Notes: generated by a model from the sequence alone, not told the origin. 64,000 nucleotides of DNA from Bordetella pertussis 18323 (GCF_000306945.1 NC_018518.1:1736001-1800000), one strand, 5' to 3'; shown: positions 43,734-55,106, counted from the stretch's first letter. Made by a program: numbers and translations.

Positions 43734-46346
43734 TCAATAGCGGTATCCCACCTGCAGCCAGATCTCGCGTCCGGTGCGATAGCGCCGCGCATCGATCAGG
43801 CTGTCGCGCGGGTTGGTCGTCAGCGCCGCGATGCGGTTGAGCACATTGAGCACGTCCAATGCCAGGGTGACCTGGCGCGCGAACGGGGGTTGCCAGATAA
43901 GGCGGGTGTCCCAGCTCCAGTACGAAGGGGCGGAAAGCGATTCGTACATGTCGAGGTACTCGGGGGCGGGCCCTGTGTCCACGAACGCGATTTCCTTGCG
44001 CCGCCCGTGCCAGTTCACGGTGTTGCTCCACGTCAGTCCGTGGCGCGGCCAATGGCCGGTGAGATCCAGCGAGACCTTGTGCGGCAGGTTGAAGTTGCTC
44101 GGCGGCAAGTTCGCTGCCGGGATCCGCTTGCCGTTGTAGTACACATAATCGGCCCGTTCCACAGGCGATGATTCATAGCCCTCGGCCAGGTTCAGGTTGC
44201 GCTTGTTGCGCTGGTAGCCCCAGCTGGCCTGGGCATGCCACAGCGTTTCGCCCAGCCGCCACGCCTCTTCGTTGGCCAGGGTGAGATTCCAGCCGTCGGT
44301 ACGCGAGTTGCCTTCGTTGGTATAGCGATAGCCCACGCGCGAATCGCCGCGGCGCGTGACCTGGTCGCGGCCGTTGCGGTGCACGAACGTCAGCACGCCG
44401 CGTATGCCGTAGGCGCGCTGCGCCAGCGAGAAGGCCCATTCGTCGTCGTAGGGGCTGCGCAGGCCGTCGTAGTTCACGCGCGTGATTTTGCGTCCATTGG
44501 GCACGGGATCGCCGTGGTGGTCCAGCACTTGCTCGCTCAGGCGGCTGAACTCTTCCTGCATGGCGATCTTGAGGACATGCCCGCCGTAGTAGCGTGACCA
44601 ACCCGCGCTCAGGACGGTGTCGTCGCTGCCCAGCACATCCCAGTCCAGGCGCGCCCGGGGCGCGAGCGTGCGGTGGTGCAGGAAGTTGTCCCTGTCATAG
44701 CGCAGGCCGGCGTTCAAGGTCCAGCGCCGCCACGTGAGTTCATCCGACGCATACAGCCCCAGCCTGGTGTAGTCGAGCGTAACCGAGCCCGGCAGGTGGC
44801 GGACCTTGCTGAAGTGTTTTTCGGTGCCGTCCTCCCGGTGCACGGCCCGGTACGAGTACGACTGGTTGTAGCGCTTGAAGCGCGCGCCGGTGTGCTCGAC
44901 CTGCAAGCCCACATAGGAGGCATGGCTGACCGGGCCGGTCTGGATGGGCGCCAGGTCGAGCCGCGTGGCCAGCGTCAGGTTGCGCTGGCCCTTTTCGTCC
45001 TTGCCATATCCGCCGCTGGCGAATCCGGGCCGACCGTCGACGAAGTCGTGCTGCACGAATTCGGTATGGGCAGAGTTGCGGTGGCTGTCGAACCGGTCCC
45101 ATCCCAATTGCGCCGACAGCTTGCCGCCGCGCAAGGTATGTTCGATATTCCAGACCGCGCCCTGCGCGCCGTGCCGATTGCGCCAGTCCGTATCGCGGAA
45201 GAAATTGCTCACCAGATGTTCGCGCCGATCGGCGTACTTCAGGCTCAGGTCCGTGATCGTGTCGGCATCCAGGCGCAGGCTGAACTTGCCCAGCAGGTTG
45301 TCGACGCGGTCCAGGGAGTCGTCGCGCTCGGGACGGTCCAGGTGGCCCACCGCGCCCAGGCGCCAGCGTTCGATCCGGGAAATGCGCCGTGACAGGCCCA
45401 GCACCAGGCCGGCGCGTTCGCCGAGCGCGATGTCGGCGGACGCGGTATGGAAGCGCTTGCGCCAGGACGGCGTGAAATCCGGGGTGCCCTGCAGCCAGTC
45501 TTCGGCGTTGCCGGGCGCGATCTTCTGCCGTGTCAGGTTCGAGCCGTTCCAGCGATAGTCCAGCTTCACGTGGTTTTCGCCCGACGGCCGGCGCAGGCGC
45601 GCATCCACCACGCCGCCGTTGAATGCGCCATACTCGACCGGAATGCTGTTGTCGAAGACGCGCACTTCGCCCAGCAGCGCAGTGTCCAGAAAATAGGCTT
45701 GCGGGTTGCTGGGAACGTCGGTGAAGTTGCGGCTCTTGTTGGCCGGGTCGACCCGGCTGGTGGCGCCGACGCCGTCGATGAGAAACAGGTTCTGGTAGGG
45801 GCTGGCGCCGTGGATGGAGATGTCCTCCACGTTCAGCGTTCCCCGGTTGGCGCCGTCCTCGGCGGTGCCGCTTTCGCGTATGGCGGGATGCGTGGCGATC
45901 AGCGCGCTGAGGTCTCGGTTGGAGGCCGGCGTGGCGGCGATCTCCTGCTCGGTATAGACGCGCTCGCGCGTTGCGTCGCCGTACACGCGCACCGGTTCGA
46001 GCGGCCACGCCGCGGCCGCGTCGGCGGCGCGCACGACGGCATAGCGGTTCGCGCCCGCGGCGCGCCATGTCAGGCCGGAGCCGCGCAGCAGGTGTTGCAG
46101 CGCGGCCTGCGCAGTCATCGTGGCGCGCAGCGCCGGCGCCTGTTTACGCGCGGCCTCGCGAGCATCGAACGAGAGCGCCACGCCGGCTTGCCGGGCGTAT
46201 GCCCGCAGGGCCGCGTCCAGGGGTTGGGCGGGAAGATCGAAGGCGAGGGCGGGGGATTGCGTCGCCGCGTGGGTCGCCGCGGCGGTGCAGAGCAGCAGCG
46301 CGGCCAGAGTTGTGCGTTGGCGCTTCTTGAGGATGGGTTTCGACAT
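43734..46346 (-). CDS. TonB-dependent outer-membrane receptor with STN domain
   Basis: The 870-residue protein has a signal peptide (1-27) and an N-terminal secretin/TonB short N-terminal domain at about 33-110 (LPAQPLDAALRAYARQAGVALSF). A plug domain follows from about 140 (NRDLSALIATHPAIRESG, LFLIDGVGA), then a 22-strand barrel ending in an aromatic residue (WLQVGYRY). STN domains usually signal to a FecR-type anti-sigma factor, but no FecI/FecR genes are within view. The ligand, probably a siderophore or another metal chelate, cannot be told. Bordetella has many such receptors (bfr genes). Confidence 0.9.
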   Translation of the reverse strand: MSKPILKKRQRTTLAALLLCTAAATHAATQSPALAFDLPAQPLDAALRAYARQAGVALSFDAREAARKQAPALRATMTAQAALQHLLRGSGLTWRAAGANRYAVVRAADAAAAWPLEPVRVYGDATRERVYTEQEIAATPASNRDLSALIATHPAIRESGTAEDGANRGTLNVEDISIHGASPYQNLFLIDGVGATSRVDPANKSRNFTDVPSNPQAYFLDTALLGEVRVFDNSIPVEYGAFNGGVVDARLRRPSGENHVKLDYRWNGSNLTRQKIAPGNAEDWLQGTPDFTPSWRKRFHTASADIALGERAGLVLGLSRRISRIERWRLGAVGHLDRPERDDSLDRVDNLLGKFSLRLDADTITDLSLKYADRREHLVSNFFRDTDWRNRHGAQGAVWNIEHTLRGGKLSAQLGWDRFDSHRNSAHTEFVQHDFVDGRPGFASGGYGKDEKGQRNLTLATRLDLAPIQTGPVSHASYVGLQVEHTGARFKRYNQSYSYRAVHREDGTEKHFSKVRHLPGSVTLDYTRLGLYASDELTWRRWTLNAGLRYDRDNFLHHRTLAPRARLDWDVLGSDDTVLSAGWSRYYGGHVLKIAMQEEFSRLSEQVLDHHGDPVPNGRKITRVNYDGLRSPYDDEWAFSLAQRAYGIRGVLTFVHRNGRDQVTRRGDSRVGYRYTNEGNSRTDGWNLTLANEEAWRLGETLWHAQASWGYQRNKRNLNLAEGYESSPVERADYVYYNGKRIPAANLPPSNFNLPHKVSLDLTGHWPRHGLTWSNTVNWHGRRKEIAFVDTGPAPEYLDMYESLSAPSYWSWDTRLIWQPPFARQVTLALDVLNVLNRIAALTTNPRDSLIDARRYRTGREIWLQVGYRY

Positions 46347-46705
46347 GCGTGCCTTCCGGACTGAGTGAAATACAGTCGTGCAAGAGCATGCATATCGGAC
46401 GCGAGGACGATACCGGGCGCGGGGGGCAAGGTGGCCGTGTATCCGGGCTCATGGGGCGTTCAGGAAATCCAGCAGTGCCTCGATCTCGCCGGGGCTCGGG
46501 TCCGGCGGGCGCAGCCAGCCGCCCATCGGCGCGCCGCGGTAGCGGCGGTGCCGTGATGCTGGGGGGATACGTCCGTGTGCGAAGACATGGCGCCGGCGCG
46601 GTACTGCGCGGTCAGAGTCGAATTCGCGGCGGAGTATAGGAGATAATGCGTCTCGCTGGTTTTACGCTGCGCGGATTCCTACGCCAAGGTGCGCGGGCGC
46701 CGCGC
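46347..46705. other. 359-base region without an assigned gene
   Basis: On the minus strand a frame ending at 46449 encodes a tail (GGWLRPPDPSPGEIEALLDF) that looks protein-like, resembling the end of a c-type cytochrome, but the frame has no start before an upstream TAA. It may be the remnant of a lost gene. The TonB-receptor promoter should lie at about 46350-46450; no Fur-type site is recognised. Confidence 0.35.
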
Positions 46706-48631
46706 TCAGGCGGCGTTGTCCTGCTCGATCTCTTCGAGTGCCTGCTGGATCTCCAGCCATTGCTCCTCGAGGTCATTGAGGCGCTTGCCGGATTCGCCGT
46801 GTTCGGTCATCACTTGCTGGCGTTCGGTGCGTCGCGCGTCGGAATAGAGATCGGCGTCGGCGATCACGGCATCCAGTTCCTGCAGGCGGGCGCGGGCGCG
46901 CTCCATGTCGGCCTCAACCTTCGCCAGTTTGGCGGCCAGCGGCTTGCGCAGCGTGGCCAGGCGTTGCCGCTGCTCGGCTTCGAGCCGGCGCTGGGCCTTG
47001 CGATCGACGGCCACGCCCGGCTCGCCGGCGGCGGCCTCGCGCGCGGCGGCGCGTTCGCCGGCGTTGCGGGCGGCCAGCCAGTCCCGATAGTCTTCGAGAT
47101 CGCCGTCGAACTCGCGCACGCCGCCGTCGGCCACGATCCAGAAGCTGTCGACCGTGGTGCGCAGCAGGTGCCGGTCGTGCGATACCAGCAGCATGCTGCC
47201 GGAGAATTCCGCGAGCGCCGTGGCCAGCGCCTCGCGCGTCTCCACGTCCAGGTGGTTGCTGGGTTCGTCGAGCAGCAGCAGGTTGGGTTTTTGCCAGACG
47301 ATCAGCGACAGGGCGAGACGGGCTTTCTCGCCGCCGGACATGGGGCCGACCTTGCTCAGCACGGTGTCGCCGGAAAAGCCGAAGCCGCCCAGGTAGTTGC
47401 GCAGCTCCTGCTCGCGCACTTCCGGAGCCAGCCGCGCGAGGTGCGCGAGCGGCGTGCTGTCGAGGTCCAGCATGTCGAGCTGGTGCTGGTGGAAATAGCC
47501 GATCGCCAGCCCGCGCGACGCGCGCCGCGTGCCGGCATGCGGGGCCAGCTCGTCGGCCAGCGTCTTGATCAGGGTGCTCTTGCCCGCGCCATTGGCGCCC
47601 AGCACGCCGATACGGCTGCCGGCTCGCACCATCAGCGTGACGTCGCGCAGAATGGGCTCGGCGCCGCCGTAGCCGGCATCCATGTGTTCCATGGCCAGCA
47701 GCGGGTCGGGCATGTGGTCGGGCGAGGGGATGCGGATATCGATGCCCGATTCGGCATGGATAGGCGCCAGCGCTTCCATGCGCGCGAGCGCCTTGACGCG
47801 GCTTTGCGCCTGCTTGGCCTTGGAAGCCTTGGCCTTGAAACGATCGATGAAGCCTTGCAGGCGCGCGGCTTCGCGCGTCTGGCGTTCGTAGGCGATATTG
47901 GCTTGGCGCAGGCGTTCGGCGCGCTGCAGCAGGAAGTCCTGGTAGCCGCCGCGATAGCGCTGCAGCTTGGCCTGGTCGAAGTGCAGGATGGCGCGCGCCA
48001 CCGCGTCCAGGAATTCCGTGTCGTGCGAAATCAGCAGAACCGTACCGGGATAGGCGGTCAGCCATTTCTCCAGCCACAGCATGGCGTCAAGGTCCAGGTG
48101 GTTGGTTGGCTCGTCCAGCAGCAACAGCTCCGACGGCGCCATCAGCGCGCGCGCCAGCGCCAGCCGCATGCGCCAGCCGCCGGAAAAGCTGCGCACCGGC
48201 TGCATCCATTCGGATGGCTTGAATCCCAGGCCCGCGAGCAACTGCTCGGCGCGCGAGGCCGCGCTCCAGGCGCCCGCCTCGATCAGCGCCGCTTCGGTTT
48301 CGGCGATCTGCGTGCCCTGGTCGTCGGTCAGCGCGGCGCGCTGGGCCTGCAGTGCGCGCAGGTGGGTGTCGCCGTCGATGACGAATTCGCGCGCCGCTTG
48401 CGCGTCGGCGGCAATCTCCTGCTGCACGCTGGCGATGCGCCAGCCCGCGGGCAGGTCCAGGTTGCCGGCGTCGGGGTCCAGCGCGCCGGTCAGCAGCGCG
48501 AACAGCGACGATTTGCCCGCGCCGTTCTTGCCGACGATGCCGACGCGTTCGCCGGGATGCACAACGAAATCGGCGCCGTCGAGCAGCACTTTGGTGCCGC
48601 GGCGCAGGGTCAAGCCAGAAGCGCGTATCAC
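46706..48631 (-). CDS. ABC-F family ATPase (YheS/Uup type)
   Basis: The 641-residue protein has two ABC domains and no membrane helices. The first has Walker A GKNGAGKSS and signature FSGGWRMRLALARAL; the second has GANGAGKST and MSGGEKARLALSL. A linker with charged helices (RQTREAARLQGFIDRFKAKASKA) and a coiled-coil C-terminal arm follow. ABC-F proteins act on the ribosome or tolerate DNA damage. Start is GTG at 48631 (VIRASGLTLRRGTKVLL), overlapping the prmB stop as GTGA; the upstream open frame to 48694 belongs to prmB's strand neighbourhood and lacks conservation. Confidence 0.88.
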   Translation of the reverse strand: MIRASGLTLRRGTKVLLDGADFVVHPGERVGIVGKNGAGKSSLFALLTGALDPDAGNLDLPAGWRIASVQQEIAADAQAAREFVIDGDTHLRALQAQRAALTDDQGTQIAETEAALIEAGAWSAASRAEQLLAGLGFKPSEWMQPVRSFSGGWRMRLALARALMAPSELLLLDEPTNHLDLDAMLWLEKWLTAYPGTVLLISHDTEFLDAVARAILHFDQAKLQRYRGGYQDFLLQRAERLRQANIAYERQTREAARLQGFIDRFKAKASKAKQAQSRVKALARMEALAPIHAESGIDIRIPSPDHMPDPLLAMEHMDAGYGGAEPILRDVTLMVRAGSRIGVLGANGAGKSTLIKTLADELAPHAGTRRASRGLAIGYFHQHQLDMLDLDSTPLAHLARLAPEVREQELRNYLGGFGFSGDTVLSKVGPMSGGEKARLALSLIVWQKPNLLLLDEPSNHLDVETREALATALAEFSGSMLLVSHDRHLLRTTVDSFWIVADGGVREFDGDLEDYRDWLAARNAGERAAAREAAAGEPGVAVDRKAQRRLEAEQRQRLATLRKPLAAKLAKVEADMERARARLQELDAVIADADLYSDARRTERQQVMTEHGESGKRLNDLEEQWLEIQQALEEIEQDNAA

Positions 48632-49524
48632 GTGTTCAATTGTTCGCGGGTAAGCAGCAGAATCTGGTCCGAGGATTCCGCGGTGTCCAGCCATACCGGC
48701 TGCAGATCAGGGAAGGCCGCCTCGAAATGATCGCGCTCGTGGCCGATTTCCAGCACCAGCACGCCGTCGGCGGACAGGTAGCCGGGGGCCGCGGCCAGGA
48801 TGCGGCGCACCAGATCCATGCCATCGGCGCCGCCGGCCAGCGCCAGCGCCGGCTCGTGGCGGTATTCCTGGGGCAGGGCGCCCATCGAGGCCTGGTTGAC
48901 GTAGGGCGGGTTGCAGACGATGACGTCATAGGCGGCGGCCGGCAGGGCCTCGAACAGATTGCCCTGGCGCAAGGTCAGGCGGTCCTGCAGACCGTACTCG
49001 GCAACGTTGCGCGCGGCGACTTCCAGCGCATCGGACGAAACGTCGACGGCGTCGACTTGCGCAACGGGAAAAGCCAGCGCGGCCAGGATGGCCAGGCAGC
49101 CCGACCCGGTGCACATGTCCAGGGCGCGCTCGACCTGCAGCGGATCCCGCACCCAAGGCGCCAGCCCCTCGTCGAGCAGTTCGGCGATCGGCGAGCGGGG
49201 CACGATCACACGGCGGTCGACATGGAACCGATGGCCGCGCAGCCAGGCCTCGCCGGTCAGGTAGGCGGCCGGCAGGCGCTCGGTGACGCGCCGGTCTATC
49301 AGGTCGAGCACGCGGCTGCGTTCGCTCGGCAGGACGCGCGCATCCAGGAACGGATCGAGCGTATCGGGCGGCAGATGCAGGCCGTGCAGCACCAGGTAGA
49401 CCGCTTCGTCCCAGGCGTTGTCGGAGCCGTGGCCCAGCGCGACACGGGCCGCGTTCAGGCGCGACACCGCGTAGCGGATCAGGTCGCGCAGGGTCTGCAG
49501 CTCTTGGCGATTATTGTTTTGCAT
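48628..49524 (-). CDS. prmB: Ribosomal protein L3 N5-glutamine methyltransferase
   Basis: The 298-residue enzyme has SAM motif I (DMCTGSGCLAI, about 137-147) and catalytic N205-P-P-Y208, typical of HemK/PrmB glutamine methyltransferases. The N-terminal helical domain and overall length favour PrmB over PrmC. It methylates a glutamine of ribosomal protein L3. It lies 6 bases after dapE in the same operon. Confidence 0.88.
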   Translation of the reverse strand: MQNNNRQELQTLRDLIRYAVSRLNAARVALGHGSDNAWDEAVYLVLHGLHLPPDTLDPFLDARVLPSERSRVLDLIDRRVTERLPAAYLTGEAWLRGHRFHVDRRVIVPRSPIAELLDEGLAPWVRDPLQVERALDMCTGSGCLAILAALAFPVAQVDAVDVSSDALEVAARNVAEYGLQDRLTLRQGNLFEALPAAAYDVIVCNPPYVNQASMGALPQEYRHEPALALAGGADGMDLVRRILAAAPGYLSADGVLVLEIGHERDHFEAAFPDLQPVWLDTAESSDQILLLTREQLNT

Positions 49525-49530
49525 GGAGGA

Positions 49531-51491
<1,961 letters not shown>

Positions 51492-51516
51492 GACGGCTCA
51501 GCTATTCCAGGGTTGA

Positions 51517-52713
51517 TCAAATGGAGGTTCTTGCAAAATGGGCGATGCGCTCGGCGGCCTGTACGCATTGGTCCAGTGGCGCCACCAGCGCGATCCGTAT
51601 GCGGCCTTGGCCGGGGTTGGCATTGTGCGCTTCGCGCGCCAGCAGGCTGCCCGGCAGCACCGTGACGCCGGTACGGCCATAGAGCTCGCGCGCAAACGCC
51701 GTATCCGAGCCGGGCGTGCCCGCCCACAGGTAGAACGAAGCCTGTGGCGCGCGCACATCCAGTACGTTCTGCAGGATGGGCAGCACGGCTTCGAACTTGG
51801 CGCGATACTGGCGCCGGTTTTCCTGCACATGCGTCTCATCGGACCACGCAGCGATGCTGGCGGCCGAAACAACCGGGCTCATGGCGCTGCCATGGTAGGT
51901 GCGGTACAGCAGGAAGCGCGCCAGCAGCGCGGCGTCGCCGGCCACGAACCCCGAACGCATGCCGGGCACGTTCGAACGCTTGGACAGGCTGGAGAACGCC
52001 ACCAGGTTCGTGTAGCGATCGCGCCCCAGGCGGCGCGCCGCCTGCAGGCTGCCCAGCGGGGGGGTATCCTCGTCCAGATAGATTTCCGAGTAGCACTCGT
52101 ACGCGGCGATCACGAAACCATGGCGATCGGACAGCTCGAACAGGGTGCGCCATTCTTCCAGGCTCATCACGTTGCCGGCGGGATTGCCCGGCGAACACAC
52201 GAACACCAGTTGGGTCCTGCGCCAGACCTCGTCGGGCACGCGCGCCCAGTCGCAGCCGAAATCGCGTGCCGGGTCGGCGTTGACGTAATAGGGGGTGGCG
52301 CCGGCCAGCAGGGCCGCGCCCTCGTAGATCTGGTAGAACGGATTGGGACACACCACCAGCGCGCCGGCCGAGGGATCGATGACGGTCTGGGCGAAGGCGA
52401 ACAACGCCTCGCGCGAGCCCAGCACCGGCAGCACTTCGCTCTCGGGATCGGGCGCGGGAATGCTGTAGCGGCGCGACAGCCATTGCGAGATCGCCTGGCG
52501 CAGGGCCGGCTCGCCCTTGGTCGACGGATAGACCGACAGGCCCGCCAGGTTGGCGGCAATGGCCTGGCCTACACAGGCCGGAGCCGCGTGCTTGGGCTCG
52601 CCGATCGACAGGTTGATGGGAGGCAGGTCGTGCGTCGGCTTACCAGCGTCCGCTAGCAAGGCCCGCAATTTTTCAAAAGGATAAGGATGCAAGGCATCGA
52701 GGCGCGGATTCAT
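51517..52713 (-). CDS. dapC: N-succinyl-diaminopimelate aminotransferase
   Basis: The 398-residue class I PLP aminotransferase has LHPYPFEKLRALL at the start, NLSIGEPKH, PNPFYQIYEG, and the Lys-binding motif SLSKRSNVPGMRSGF. B. pertussis is where dapC was first identified, beside dapD and dapE, exactly this order. ATG at 52713 gives the conserved MNPRLDALHPYPF start. The first gene of dapC-dapD-dapE-prmB-ABC-F, divergent from tRNA-Leu. Confidence 0.95.
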   Translation of the reverse strand: MNPRLDALHPYPFEKLRALLADAGKPTHDLPPINLSIGEPKHAAPACVGQAIAANLAGLSVYPSTKGEPALRQAISQWLSRRYSIPAPDPESEVLPVLGSREALFAFAQTVIDPSAGALVVCPNPFYQIYEGAALLAGATPYYVNADPARDFGCDWARVPDEVWRRTQLVFVCSPGNPAGNVMSLEEWRTLFELSDRHGFVIAAYECYSEIYLDEDTPPLGSLQAARRLGRDRYTNLVAFSSLSKRSNVPGMRSGFVAGDAALLARFLLYRTYHGSAMSPVVSAASIAAWSDETHVQENRRQYRAKFEAVLPILQNVLDVRAPQASFYLWAGTPGSDTAFARELYGRTGVTVLPGSLLAREAHNANPGQGRIRIALVAPLDQCVQAAERIAHFARTSI

Positions 52714-52758
52714 GGGGCATGATTTTAACAAGCAAGCTACAATAGCGGGCTTGGCTTT

Positions 52759-52845
52759 GCGAAGGTGGCGAAATTGGTAGACGCACCAGGTTTAGGTCCT
52801 GACGCCGTAACAGGTGTGCGGGTTCGAGTCCCGCCCTTCGCACCA
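52759..52845 (+). tRNA. tRNA-Leu (UAG anticodon)
   Basis: The 87-base class II tRNA starts GCGAAGGTGGCG and ends CTTCGCACCA with encoded CCA. The seven-base acceptor stem GCGAAGG pairs with CCTTCGC. It has a D-arm AAATTGGTAGACGC, an anticodon loop TTTAGGT giving UAG, a variable arm, and T-loop GGTTCGAGTCC. This reads CUA and related leucine codons. A TACAAT -10 element lies at 52738-52743, 15 bases upstream. The pair at the base of the anticodon stem is C-A, a minor deviation. Confidence 0.95.
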
Positions 52846-53063
52846 ACTCATTGACACCCGTTGATCGCTATTATCAATTCTTTTTGAATCAACGGGTTGG
52901 CCGGCACCTTCCCCTGCCTTTCTGGCCGCGCGGCGCGCTTGCCCGGTGTCGCATCCATCGCCGCTTCCCCCATCCGTAAAAAGAACTGCCGTCATCCCTT
53001 GTGGGGATGGCGGCAGTTCGACTGCGCACGCGAACGCCGGCCGGGGGGGGGGCCGGCCGATGC

Positions 53064-53393
53064 TCAGTTGCGGGGCGGGTAGTCGAGTTCGCCGAAGGTG
53101 TATTGGCCGCTGGCCTTGGCCTGGGCCAGTTCTGCCTTGACCTGGTCGCGGCTCGGGGCGGCGGTGCTGCCGGTCTGCGCGGCGGGATATTCCAGCTCGC
53201 CAAACGTGTATTGGCCGTTGGCCTTGGCTTGCGCCAGTTCGGCCTGCACCTGGGCGCGGGTCGGCGCATTGGCGTCGGTCTGGCCGTAGACGCCCTGGTA
53301 GGGCAGGTTGTTGGGTTCGGCGTTGGGCGCGGCCTGGGCGCCTGCGCTCAGCGGGCCGAGCGACAGCATCAGGGCGGTAGCAAGGGTTTTCAT
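53064..53393 (-). CDS. DUF4148 secreted protein with internal duplication
   Basis: The 109-residue protein has a signal peptide (1-21) followed by two nearly identical 26-residue units at 45-70 and 81-106, each with S/TRxQVxAELAQAKAxGQY and TFGELxYP. DUF4148 proteins are small exported proteins abundant in Burkholderiales; function unknown. Most members hold one such unit; the second looks like a recent duplication. Confidence 0.8.
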   Translation of the reverse strand: MKTLATALMLSLGPLSAGAQAAPNAEPNNLPYQGVYGQTDANAPTRAQVQAELAQAKANGQYTFGELEYPAAQTGSTAAPSRDQVKAELAQAKASGQYTFGELDYPPRN

Positions 53394-53775
53394 GGCAATT
53401 CCTCCGGTTCACTTGGATGTGGGACTCCGGACACGGCGGGCTTTCTGTTCCGTCGTAGTTCGTTGTTTCGTTTCCCAATGGCCGAATTGTGCGCGCTCGT
53501 GACATCCGGATAAACCCTGGTTTTTGGTAAAGATTATTCCATTTTTAGGCCTAATTTCTTGGAATAAACCAGATCATTGCATGAATGTAATGATCGACTA
53601 GGGCAGGACGACGACTTGCGGGGAGCGGGCGAGCCACGGCCACGGGCAGGCGATTTCGCGATCTGGGCCGGAATTGCCCTGGTTTCCGTCCCTTTGGCGG
53701 CTGGCTTACTTTTTAAAATTCGATTTTGTATTTTGTATCGAAAATATTTCGAGTTTTGACAAGGCGGCACCTGCA
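53394..53775. other. 382-base intergenic region with palindromes
   Basis: The AT-rich stretch lies between the DUF4148 gene (minus) and the autotransporter gene (plus). It contains GATCATT (53572-53578) and AATGATC (53589-53595), a perfect inverted repeat with a 10-base spacer. AT-rich sequence just before the autotransporter start (53706-53755) may hold its promoter. No gene is seen. Confidence 0.5.
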
Positions 53776-55032
53776 ATGAAACCGACTTCCATCCTGGCAC
53801 GTTTGCCCCGCTATCTCGGCGCCTGCGCGCTGGCCGCGCTGGCCGCGCTGGCTGTCGCGCCGCTCGCGCCGGCGCAGGCACAGACTCCGCTGCCCGCGGG
53901 ACTCGGCGCCGCCGAGGTGCGGCAGTATTTGTCCGGCCTGCCGTCCGATGCCCTGCGCCAGCAGGCGTCGTGGCTGGCGCCGGCGCTGTTGCGCCCCTAT
54001 CTGTCAGGCCTGACGGATGCGCAATTGCGGCAATATGTGCAGGCGCTGACACCCGGGCAGATCACGCAGGGGCTGGCGGCGTTGACGCCTGCGCAGCGTG
54101 CGCGGCTGCAGCGCGAATTCGAACGGCAGGCGCGCCGGCAGGTGCAGCAGGCGGTACGGGCCGAGGTCGCCGCGCGCAGCGCGCGGGCGGTGGCGATGGG
54201 GCAGAGCGCATCGATGCTGCTGCTCGACGCCGAGATGGGAACCCTGGCGCAACGCCAGGGCGATCTGCGCCGCGGCCACGACGAGGGCGCCTTCTGGGCG
54301 CGCGGCAGCGCGAACCGCTTCAAGGTCGATACGCCGGACACACCGGCGTTCGACCTGCGCGTGGAGTACCTGACGCTGGGCGCCGACCATGGCTGGCGCC
54401 TGGACACGGGGCGGCTCTATCTGGGCGCCTACGCCGGCGTCTCGCGCGCCCGCATGGATGACAACGACATCATGCACGGCCGGATCGAAAGCCGGTTCCT
54501 GGGCACGTACCTGACTTATGTGGACAACGGCGGGTTCTACGTCGATGCGGTCAGCAAGCTGGGGCGTATCGACGAGTCCGTGTCGTTCGACCTGCCGCTG
54601 GGGCTGGGCGACTACGACGACGATATATCGCATACAACGTATACGGGCAGTGCCGAGGCCGGCTATCACTTCAAGTTGCCGCAACGCTGGTTCGTCGAGC
54701 CGCAGGCGCAGGTGATCTACTCGCGCAGCAGCCAGACGTCGGTGCAGGGGCGGGCCGGCGTGCGCGCCGGCCGGGATTTCACCCTGGCCGGCGGCGCGAC
54801 CTTGCGTCCTTATGTCAGCGCCTCGTACCTGCACGAGTTCTCGCACGACGACTCGGTCGATTTCGGCGGCAAGTCGTACGATGCCGAACTGCCCGGCAGC
54901 CGCTGGCAGCTGGGTGCCGGCGCGGCGCTGGACGTGGGGGCGCATCGCGCCTACGCGGATCTGCGCTATGGGCACGGCGCCAACATCAGTCAGGACCTGT
55001 CGCTGAACATCGGCTACGCGTACCGCTTCTAG
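53776..55032 (+). CDS. phg: Autotransporter with very short passenger, Phg-like
   Basis: The 418-residue protein has a signal peptide of about 36 residues, cut near AQA. A short helical region of about 110 residues has repeat-like units (LGAAEVRQYLSGLPSDALRQ, LTDAQLRQYVQALTPGQITQ, LTPAQRARLQREFERQAR). After a linker helix comes an autotransporter beta-barrel from about residue 175 (FWARGSANRF) to the end (GYAYRF), as in pertactin and related proteins. It lacks the usual large beta-helix passenger. Length and context match Bordetella Phg, a pertactin-homologous autotransporter; the symbol rests on recall rather than alignment. Confidence 0.8.
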   Translation: MKPTSILARLPRYLGACALAALAALAVAPLAPAQAQTPLPAGLGAAEVRQYLSGLPSDALRQQASWLAPALLRPYLSGLTDAQLRQYVQALTPGQITQGLAALTPAQRARLQREFERQARRQVQQAVRAEVAARSARAVAMGQSASMLLLDAEMGTLAQRQGDLRRGHDEGAFWARGSANRFKVDTPDTPAFDLRVEYLTLGADHGWRLDTGRLYLGAYAGVSRARMDDNDIMHGRIESRFLGTYLTYVDNGGFYVDAVSKLGRIDESVSFDLPLGLGDYDDDISHTTYTGSAEAGYHFKLPQRWFVEPQAQVIYSRSSQTSVQGRAGVRAGRDFTLAGGATLRPYVSASYLHEFSHDDSVDFGGKSYDAELPGSRWQLGAGAALDVGAHRAYADLRYGHGANISQDLSLNIGYAYRF

Positions 55033-55106
55033 CGCGCCGGGCCGCGCCGCGGGGCCGCCTATAATGGCGGCCCGTTGGTCTTCCCAGGCGTCCGCCTTTC
55101 GATCTC

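Noticed and set aside
43734..46346. STN domain as evidence of a FecIR-type signalling operon
   Set aside because: No sigma factor or anti-sigma gene is found on either side; the neighbours are uvrD and an ABC-F gene.
46646..48730. A 694-codon plus-strand frame opposite the ABC-F gene
   Set aside because: Antisense shadow; the minus strand carries two full ABC signatures.
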